Shown: in pieces, positions 48,001 to 57,000 of the stretch
How positions within the stretch are numbered: position 1 is the first letter of the stretch
Layout of the letters: each line of letters begins with the position of its first letter
Assembly (NCBI GenBank): GCA_015227615.1
Contig: JAALGZ010000003.1
Span: 186,001-250,000, forward strand
DNA from: Labyrinthula sp. Ha
Lineage: Eukaryota > Sar > Bigyra > Labyrinthulida > Labyrinthulaceae
DNA: 64,000 nt
Reading direction: 5' to 3'
Program-made: the position numbers and the translations under genes
Notes under the pieces: model-generated
Database searches by the model: none
Told to the model about the DNA's origin: nothing
What the model saw: only the letters and a program-made list of their open reading frames with translations

Positions 48001-49740
48001 AGAGAAATATAATTCTGTACCCATAATAATGCATGTAATGATTATATTGCCGCATATATAATTAGGTTTAGAATAATATCAATAAAAAAAATGTCCCAAG
48101 TCAACTTAAACTAAGTAGCTTTGTACTTCTTAACTTAGCTTCAATGGATGTATTGTTGTTCCTATGATTATTAACAGTTACAGAGCTACCTATCCTATAG
48201 AAAATCTAAGATAATTTCAGGTTTTGCAAAATCGTTGAATGTAGCTAAACAAGACTATACATATATAAACTTGAGTTTTTATTGGTGTAACACTTTAAAG
48301 GGTCAATGAATCGACCTCAAATGTAGAATATCTTATCTTTTGCCTAGCAAACGTGACATAGAACATGAATTTATTTGAAATTTAATATAGTTTTTAAACA
48401 CTTGATATTTTCTCGTACCTCTATAATAAATTCCGTATAATAACATGTCTATAGCGCCAAAACTTTATTCGTAGGTATTATACTATGTCTCTAGGAATAT
48501 AATATTATATGTGGCTTAAGACATGAAAAACAAGTAATTTTGTGAAGAAATATATGTCTATATATATTTTATGACAATCAAATTATTTCATTATGTTGCT
48601 TAAAGCTTAGTCTCTAACCTTAACTGTTCGCCAATTTCTTAACCCATATGTTAAGAGAGTCATAAACCGCTACCAAAAGAGAACAATTTAATTAAACTAA
48701 AATACATTGAGAAAGCTAAATTCTATTTAGTTATGTTTTCTTATAGCTCGATAATTTGTTGTCCCCGTACATCAGCTACTTATATGACCAAAACGAAAAT
48801 ACTTGTAAAGTACCCAAGCACCAACAGATCTTTCTGGCAATAACACATACTTTACTAAACAAAGTTATCAAATACAATATTCGCTACAGTTAGAGTAGTT
48901 ATATCTGCTACACTCATATCTCTGAGTACATTATTGAACACTACTCTCAATACCTTTTGCTCCTGTCCTAGGAAATTAGAACAATTATCGAGGGGTTTCA
49001 TTATCCAGTTACTTTATGGTTTTTCACTTTGCTAATAGCGCAGTAGCATTTCATGGACATGTATCTAAATTGAAAACTACACCTGTAACTCTTCAAGTAG
49101 TACAAAAATGTACCAGATAGAGTTCATTGCAAACAGAAACCCTAAACATTGTGATTCAATACTATTCATATATACGATATGTCGTAGCTCAAATCTGTAA
49201 TGTAGAAGACAGTTGCTTATAAAACTGCAACTTCATGATATCTTTTTTTTTTCTTTCTGGTATAGATAAATTGGGTATATCTCTGAAAAAGAATTTCCTT
49301 CGTTAATAAAATTCTGTAGATTAATGCTTTCTAATTATATGTTAGATAGATAGAAAAACACGGTTTTATTTCCTTCTTCCGTCAAAATGACATTACAGTT
49401 AGCTCTTGTAAGTGTCAAATAAGGTAATAGAAAGGAAAAGGAAGATTTAACCTGTTTAATCCGTCTAAATAATTTACTTAATCTAACACTTGGTGTTATA
49501 TTTCTTATCATTTAACTTTCTTACTATGACCAAACCAACTTCTACTCTAGCAAGAAGGATCTTCGTCAGATACAAATTTTCGTCTCGAAAATCTCTCAAA
49601 TGTTTTTCCCACTAAATTATCTCCTGGTTCGGACCATTTGCTAAGAAAGGTACCTACGTCAACACCAGAGTCTATAAACGTGTTACACTTGTGACTTCAG
49701 AACCCAAATCTTCATCCTTAGTAACCTTTGAAAATGGACT
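45011..49740. other. Gene desert, about 4.7 kb
   Basis: AT-rich with no open frame of any length on either strand and no domain recognised. It contains a (CT)8 microsatellite at 47247-47262 and short AT tracts. It may be fully eroded transposon sequence. Confidence 0.6.
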
Positions 49741-50460
49741 TAGTTCAGATGAAAAAAAAACGGGGATATTTTCTTGTTTTCTTTAATTTTGAATTTTCTT
49801 TCCTTAGTGTCTTCCTTTCTTTTCTTGCTTTTTGGCATGCGCTTTTCTATTGTCTTTGGTCTTGTTTGAACTCTGGATTTTTTTCTTCATCCTTATGTTG
49901 CTTCTAGCCTCGTTATCTTTACTATGCTGCAATGCCTGCTATTTGCTTTTTTTATTCAATTCTGAGTCTTTTCTATTTTCTTAATTATTTTATCTGCTTG
50001 TTGACCCTTATCCTTTTTCTTCTCCACGATCGAAGCCGCAATTTGGATTCAACTTCTTTAAGTTCCTTTTCCTTCTCATCGAGGGACTGACGTCACCCTT
50101 CAAGTATGGACATTTCTGCTGCTTCGCGCAGGGGCACCTCCATCTCATACAACCTTAGCGTTTCTTGCTGCTGTTTCATCTTCCTAAAAGCTCTTCTGGA
50201 TTCTTCAAAATTGTTCAAAGCTGAAAAAGGCAGGATATCAGTAGGCGTGCTACGAGTGGTTTTGAAAGAAGTGTGCTTATAACACCCTGGGTGACTTCCT
50301 CAATTATCTCTGTGATGTTTCTTGACGTGGAGGAGTTAGAAGTATTCCGATTTGACCTCCTAAGGTTAGCACCTACCTGTTCCCTCCCAGGTCTTCCCGA
50401 AAGGAGAAAGGGGTTTGAAAAGGTGAAGTGATTAATTCAATTTCATCTTTTGTTTCCATT
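49740..50460 (-). mobile_element. Gag remnant of a Ty3/Gypsy-type element
   Basis: A minus-strand fossil. From about 50459 leftwards the translation begins METKDEIELITSPF and later reads NNFEESRRAFRKMKQQQ and SLDEKEKELKEVESKLRLR, a charged coiled coil like the one in the Gag at 59.9-61.6 kb (LASLREKEADIKRQEDRLN). It is broken, and only Gag is visible. It is probably a truncated copy of a family related to the 53.8-61.9 kb element and to the remnant at 25-282. Confidence 0.5.
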
Positions 50461-51258
50461 AGCACTTATGTGAAGTAATTCGAATTATGTCTTTGTGCTC
50501 GAGTTTGTAAGTTCTGCAGAATGTTATCTGGATTAGCGCTTAACGGATACGCATATATCAACGTATGTCAACCTCATGAATAAATACGATATATCAAAGC
50601 GGTAGCGTTATGCTACAGGTTACCAAAACTACCAGGGCATGGAACAGGGTCCGGTAATCCAGGGAAGATATTGTTCAGTCTATCTAAATACCGAATGCTA
50701 CTTTTCAATCATTAAATTGCACCAACTAAGTTACACAACCTTCATACTTGTATGAACAATGTAATTTCAACGAAGGCGTAACAGCCTTTCTCGAAGCTTA
50801 TGGTGTATAATAGACTTCCCAATTACTTATAAGCCAAAGTATATTTAATTATCTCCTAATTTGATTTTGTAAGTTATCAGTTGCTGAACCAAGGTATGTT
50901 TTCTTCCCTCCTTAAAAGTTGAATATTAAAATGCCGAGCTAACCCTTTGTACAACTAACATTACTAGAATAAAAAATTTACACAAGTAATATGACTCAAC
51001 TTCTTACAATAATATATCACTTGCAACCAAAAGTTATTGCCTCAAAATAAGTTAGTCTATTATTTTGTCATCACTTGAAATATATTTATAAAAAAGATTT
51101 CTATTTCTTCCCAAGAAAGATATATCTTGTCAAGTTTTCCTATTACCAAAAACTGGAAGCAATGTCTATAACAGCCATCGTATTTCTTAACCGGATATTT
51201 TTTTAGAAGGGCCCAGTTAAATAAAACAGCAGAACAAAAACTATCAAAACAACAAGAA
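50461..51258. other. Probable leader/LTR of the gag remnant, then promoter region
   Basis: The segment 50478-50494 matches 244-260 at 16 of 17 positions, both just upstream of a gag remnant on the minus strand. The rest has no gene, and the right part should hold the promoter of the unknown gene at 51.3 kb. Confidence 0.4.
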
Positions 51259-52449
51259 ATGCAAAGAGACAGAAAGAAGCTCCAAAGTAAAGTTTGGAAC
51301 TCTAAATTTGAGAGAAATAATACAGCGGGAGCCTGGACTCTAAAACTTTCAACTGTGTCAGGAGATGGATACGAACCTTTTATTATATCCACTGTGGCTG
51401 ATACTCTACTTGAAGAAAACGAAGAAGAAAGTGACTCTAAATTTGGTCTTACAGTTTTATTCACATGTGAAAAAAACATCTACCCTCCACTAGAAAGTAG
51501 AGAGGCTATTGTTCCTATCCGAGATCTTTGCGATGTACTTCAACTCGTAAAGAATAAGTATGAAATTACTTTCATGCTAAGAATGTGCAGGTTTTCTGAT
51601 GCGCTGTGGAATATTGTTTGTGAATCTATTATTGATGTTAATACGGAATCTATTTATTTGTATACCATGAATGAACAACAGTTAGCGAAAGCTTGGAAGT
51701 TTATACATTACTCGATTCCTAAAAGCAAAAATTTCTCTCCAAGAGTTTTCTTTTATACTCAGGACGTTGCTAAGGCTTTAAGAAGTACATTAATTGGAAG
51801 CAAGAGTGCTTTTAAGCCTAAATTAGTGAAATTTGAATCATGCACCTTAGGAGATGGTTATGTAAACACGTTGGGGAAAGAACTAAGTATGGAAATATTT
51901 CAACCAAGAGTAATAGAGTTCGATTGGTTCTCTTCTCTAAATCCGATTACGCAATTAAGATTTTTCTCAGCAGTAAGCGAAGCATCATGTGTTGAGGAAA
52001 TTATTGTTCCAAATCTAAATTTACAGATTCCAGTATTGAAAGAACTGAAATACAGGTTATTTAAGACAAATATTTTATTCCGCTTTACTCTCTCTCCTGC
52101 AATGAAATTACTTGATAAAGCAGCATTTTACATTTATGTGCATAAAGAAGGTACAAAAATAGCTACTACTGGGTTAGATGAGTGGTCAGAAGATTATTTT
52201 ACACCACAGAGAATTCCAGATTGGCGATTAAGGGAAGTAGTAAGAAAGTTGAGAGAACGCGCTGGATGGGAGGAAGATGGAGTTGCAACTCCAAAGTTTT
52301 ACCACTACTATTGGTTTGGATGGTACGGATGGTTTTGGGGAGCTTGGTATTATGGTACTGTACAAACAGAAAACAGGGATTATAGAGGAGAACACAATAA
52401 ATGGATAGTTGAGGGTAACGAACATGAGGATCAAACTTATGGATGGTAA
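51259..52449 (+). CDS. Unknown protein with aromatic-rich C-terminus (family member 4)
   Basis: A 396-residue single-exon protein with its own ATG; family not recognised. The N-terminus is basic, then an acidic patch (LEENEEESDSKF). Hydrophobic periodic segments follow (YEITFMLRMCRFSDALWN, CVEEIIVPNLNLQIPVL), then LFKTNILFRF, which resembles a segment of the convergent neighbour. The tail is striking: about 20 codons (52297-52356) encode almost only Trp, Tyr, Phe and Gly (YYWFGWYGWFWGAWYYG), followed by a charged end. The segment is not a standard transmembrane helix, being aromatic rather than aliphatic. The gene ends 27 bp from the convergent unknown gene. Confidence 0.7.
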   Translation: MQRDRKKLQSKVWNSKFERNNTAGAWTLKLSTVSGDGYEPFIISTVADTLLEENEEESDSKFGLTVLFTCEKNIYPPLESREAIVPIRDLCDVLQLVKNKYEITFMLRMCRFSDALWNIVCESIIDVNTESIYLYTMNEQQLAKAWKFIHYSIPKSKNFSPRVFFYTQDVAKALRSTLIGSKSAFKPKLVKFESCTLGDGYVNTLGKELSMEIFQPRVIEFDWFSSLNPITQLRFFSAVSEASCVEEIIVPNLNLQIPVLKELKYRLFKTNILFRFTLSPAMKLLDKAAFYIYVHKEGTKIATTGLDEWSEDYFTPQRIPDWRLREVVRKLRERAGWEEDGVATPKFYHYYWFGWYGWFWGAWYYGTVQTENRDYRGEHNKWIVEGNEHEDQTYGW

Positions 52450-52476
52450 AAAAAAATGAATACTTCTAACGAAGGG

Positions 52477-53205
52477 TTAAATTTGATGTGATTGAGAAAT
52501 AAATAATTCTTTTCTGTTTTTTTCTTCCCACAATTCTTTTTGTTCTCTCAATAATAAAAACGTTTCCTTTTTATGAAAACATTGCACGTGATTCAAACTA
52601 AAACTGCATAATCCATTCTTAGTATAATATTCATCAGTGTTAATACCTATGAGTGTAGTAACTTTCCAACTGTAAAACTCCGCGAATGCTTGATGTTTTT
52701 CATACAACTTCGTGTTCCATAACCCAATGAGACTAGGATAATTAAATTCAGGAAGTTCAAAGCGATAGAGAAATACGCCTTCTTGTGTAATCATGTAGCA
52801 ATCTCGAACTAAGTGCAACCTTTTTTCAAAGTCTGAATTCAACAGTAAAGTATCTAACGCATAGAGTGTGTTGAAAGGTAAGAATAGGAGAAAGACAAGT
52901 CGATGAACAACATATATAGCAACAAACATAAAAACTCCTGAAAAATAGCTTAGCTCTGTTTCTTCGAAAAGATTATTGACTTGATAAGAGTTTCTAGGAT
53001 CAATACCGGAAAGCACAATTGCAGCCTCGCGGAAAACAAAGTTTGTCTTAGGAAACAGCTTCAAGGGTATTTTATCAGGAACTATGATACTTGAAATATC
53101 ATTGAGAGAGAAATCTATATCTTTTTGCTCAAAATAATCAACTGCAGAATTAAGAACAAGTTCTCTTATTCTAGTCTTGTTTGGGATAGTGTGAAAAATG
53201 CTCAT
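52477..53205 (-). CDS. Unknown protein with possible membrane segment (family member 5)
   Basis: A 242-residue protein from the first ATG at 53205 (MSIFHTIPNKTRIREL). The segment SSIIVPDKIPLKLFPKTNF resembles EEIIVPNLNLQ with RLFKTNILF in its convergent neighbour, suggesting paralogy. A strongly hydrophobic stretch (FSGVFMFVAIYVVHRLVFLL) at about residues 90-110 could span a membrane. The remainder has aromatic and leucine-rich segments (LFLPFNTLYALDTLLLNSD, GVFLYRFELPEFNYPS) and a charged tail (LREQKELWEEKNRKELF). It is shorter than the other putative members, possibly N-terminally truncated. Function unknown. Confidence 0.62.
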   Translation of the reverse strand: MSIFHTIPNKTRIRELVLNSAVDYFEQKDIDFSLNDISSIIVPDKIPLKLFPKTNFVFREAAIVLSGIDPRNSYQVNNLFEETELSYFSGVFMFVAIYVVHRLVFLLFLPFNTLYALDTLLLNSDFEKRLHLVRDCYMITQEGVFLYRFELPEFNYPSLIGLWNTKLYEKHQAFAEFYSWKVTTLIGINTDEYYTKNGLCSFSLNHVQCFHKKETFLLLREQKELWEEKNRKELFISQSHQI

Positions 53206-53777
53206 CCGTAGCAAAACTAAGATTTTATTTAGTTATACAAATGTGTTATTGACAGGGTTAGGAGAGTGATATTTCCTTTCTATAGACTCAAACCGGGCGG
53301 TTCTTTTGTTTTGTTGGTGAAGCTAATCCTTTTTCAATTGAACAAGTTTAATTTCTACAGTAATGCCCAATTAGGGTATTAGTATTTTTTTGTGTTTCTG
53401 GAATACGAATTTCAGTGATATGTGTTGCGCTTTACGTCTTGGTTTCACTGTTCTTGAGACATCCCAGAAAGGTAAAAATATACTTAAGCATAAGTTCTTC
53501 CTAGTTTTGTTACTTTAAATTTCTTTTTTGTTCTATGGTTAAACTTCTTGGTATTCTTTCTTTCTTATTAAAACTCAATGGTTACATAAGAATCAAACTT
53601 GTTACAAACGGTTTATACTAAGAGGCAATGACTTTCTTCCCTCTAGTTATTCTATTTAATATTTCATATGAAAATTAACAACTCTCTTCTGCATGAATAA
53701 ACATAATTATTTCACTTAGTACCACAAACCAAATATGGTTCCAACTTAACTATTACATCAAACTAGCCTTTGGAGCC
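53206..53777. other. Intergenic, no gene seen
   Basis: AT-rich stretch between the unknown gene and the LTR of the Ty3 element. Nothing recognised. Confidence 0.6.
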
Positions 53778-54072
53778 TGTTCTTACCTAGGATGTGATTT
53801 AGAGAATTTCAGACTTGTGTATTCCTTCAATTAACGCTTAAATGCAGTTACGATATGTACGATACAAAACTAGAATATATAGCATTTTATGGCAATATGA
53901 GGTAATGCTATATTACATTGCTTAGTGTTATGACATATTATGACACTGACGATAGCCTACCAGTAGCAATAGACCTAACCCTAACGGATATAAGAAATGT
54001 GACCCCAAAGGTCGGGATTTGAGTGAAGGAAGGTTCTCAGACTGGAAACTGCAGGTCCTTATGAGAAGGACA
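53778..54072 (-). repeat. 3' LTR of the Ty3/Gypsy element
   Basis: 295 bp. On the plus strand it begins TGTTCTTACC and ends GAAGGACA, so it is bounded by TG...CA in both orientations. It appears identical to 61604-61898. Confidence 0.95.
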
Positions 54073-54079
54073 TCCCCCC
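54073..54079 (-). other. Polypurine tract
   Basis: The minus strand reads GGGGGGA directly before the 3' LTR, the expected plus-strand primer position. Confidence 0.75.
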
Positions 54080-54082
54080 GAC

Positions 54083-57000
54083 TTAAGACTCCGACCCTGG
54101 TACTATAGAAGTATAGAGGCAGTGAGCTTCAGGGAGGAGTTCTAAACCGCAAGTGGTCCAGTTTCTTCTCACATTGTTGTGTCTGGCAAAAAGCTCTAGA
54201 CAATTGGCATTCGGGAATAAAGTAGAGAGAATAAGATAAAATTCTTCGGGCTTCGTGGAAGGTTCTGTAGGAGTCGTAATAAACATATTCGAAATATTGT
54301 TTTCTTCAATGTCGTTAAAAATATCGGTGTATTCAACTTCTTCATCATTCCTTCTTTCAAACACAAGACAAGTTTCATGCGAGTGTTGTAGAATGTATCC
54401 TATACTCTTTCGCAGTTTGGTGGAGGGGTACATTTTTATCCAGGTAAAAGAATCAATTAGAAAGTAATGCTGACTATGACACCACTTCAAAGCAGCCCAA
54501 TAACTTGAGTTAGTTACCCAAATAAACAAAAACCCACCAAAAGGGAAGTTAGAAAGCGGTAACTTTAAAGATTCGAAATCCTTCAGCGACATGGTTGAAT
54601 AAGGAAGGTGAACACCTCGGGTTGGATCTCCAACTCCGATTTTCCAAGGTGGATCTAATAAAACCAGGTCAAAAACACTGCTTTTTGACCGCGGTTTGAG
54701 GAGAGAGAGGGTAAATACATCAGAAAGGTAAAGCAATGACTGTGGGGGCTCTACGTAGATGAAAGCATTACGACTAGCAAACTTGAACGTATTACCTCCA
54801 GTGTATTCCAACAGTAGCTTGGTCTCTTCAATATCTTTCCAGTAGGAAATAAGAACCACATCACTAGAAGAGATCTTTATTGAAAGCGTGCCTTTGTCCT
54901 CCTCATGTGATGTATAAATGGTCTTGACGTTTGAATAGAAAGCTTTGTAAGGTTCCATAGAGCAAGAATATGAATAAATCCAGGAAAGAGTTGTCCAAAA
55001 GTCTAAGTGTTCCCGAATATAACTGACAAAATCATCGAGAATAGCTTCGCTTGAAATAAAAAGGTCAACCACATCTTGAGAATAATCTAACCTGAGTTGC
55101 TTGAGCTGTTTAATAGTGTGAATGCCATGAGCGGATAAAAACCTCTTACAGTCTTCACTTTCGAATTCAGCTTCCATCAACTTAATGTGACGTGGATCCT
55201 CTAACCGACGAAAATAAGGTACCTGGATTTCATCTGGGGGAGTCTCCAAAACCACTTCAGCCTTGAACAATTTAATCATCTGGTCCTTTTCAGAATACGT
55301 ATTGAAACGCCCTGGCAGGTTTCTATGAAACTTCTGTATCCCAAAATGCTCCCTTAAAAACTCTCTCGCTTGATCCAAATCGAAACGAAGTCCATGAAAG
55401 ATTCCAAAGGATTGCAGATTTATTGACTTCTGTATTTGAGTGCTCATTTGTTGTTTACTGCGATATGGGAGATACGGAAATTGTTTGTATTCAGCATAGT
55501 TACCCGAGCCGAATTTCATAACTAAAGAATTTAAAACTTCTTTTTCTTGAGGGAACCAGCCTATTGTGTTGCCTGAGGGTAATAATTCATAATTCTTTAT
55601 CTTGTGAAACCTCGTCGTAAACATCCTGTTTAATTTGAGTCTTCTGTTTTGTTTTTTCTGGTATTTTTTCTTATCAATAGCACCTAGTTGCACCAATAAA
55701 TGTGTTTTGAAGCTCTCATCTTCTACTTTTTGTTCTATAAAATTACGAACCATAATAGGAATGTCTTGGTAAAGTGACTCCAGCGACTCCCAGGTGTCAG
55801 ACTTGCTCGTAAATCCAAGCCATCTAACTCTAAGCTGATATTCTGGGCGTCTACCTTCTGAAGTGCGAATGCTAATTAATTTTTCTACTTCTAAAGCAGA
55901 GAAGTTGTGGACGAATAAGGCTTTCAGTTTTTCCCCCCCTAGAGGCTTTTGGTGAGAATAGAACCACATGCGCGATCCATGAACTAGGCGACGCTTCCCG
56001 GTAATTGACTCCACTTCGTAAACGTTGTTGGAGACAACCTCAATTACCTGGTACGGTCCAAGCCAGGAAAGTTTGGTTTTTTCTTGCGCATTTTGGGTTC
56101 CTTCTTCAGCCAAAAGTATATAATCCCCAGGTGAGTACTGCACAAATAGCCCATATCCTTTATTTCGCTCTTGATTTTTTAACTCTCTTTTGAACTTCAC
56201 AACCTCATACGTCTTATTTTGTAAATCGTCGAGTAAACTAGAGATAGAGTCCACTGTTTGAATAAGATCTTGCACATCTAGAGGTTCATAAAAATGGTTT
56301 TTAACCCGAACAGAATAAAACTTAAGATCTTTTTCGTAAAGAGAAGTTTTTGGTTTAAAATAAAGGAATAGTTCATTTGCTGTGCGCCCCCCGCGAGACT
56401 CCATAGGCTTGTTGTTCAGGATGTAAGTTATTAGCGGTAGCAAATATGGCCACTCAGATTCTTGCATCCCGAACTGGGATACAAGAGACCTCAAATACCG
56501 TAAAATTGAAGAATTCATCACCTCGGTGGACCCGTTTGTCCACGGGCTATAAACAACCGTAAAATATTGTTCGAAGCCTATTCTTTTTGCAAGTTCATTT
56601 AACAAGGAGTTCGCAAAATGTGATCCATTGTCTGTTGCAATGGTGAAAACTTCAGAGAATCCAAAGTCTGCCCTCCATTTTTCTAATGCTATTGCCATAT
56701 CTTCCGAGGAAGGCCTTTCAGCGTAAGTGAGCTGCACCTTTCTTGTAACAGAATCGATGAGGGTAAGAATGTAGCCTGTACTATTGATGTACAGGTAATC
56801 CGCTCCCAATAGATCGCGCGCTTTATTTGCAAATTTCGTTAAATGGAGAGGTCGTCTTAATAAACGTGGTCCTCTTTGACAGTGGAGGCAACGGCCTCTG
56901 AACACTGTAAGCAAGTTCTTTAGGTCTTTCTTCTTGATACCTTCAAAGTATACTTCGTTTAAATATTTTAGTTCCGCTTGTTTACTTGGGTGCCCTCGTA

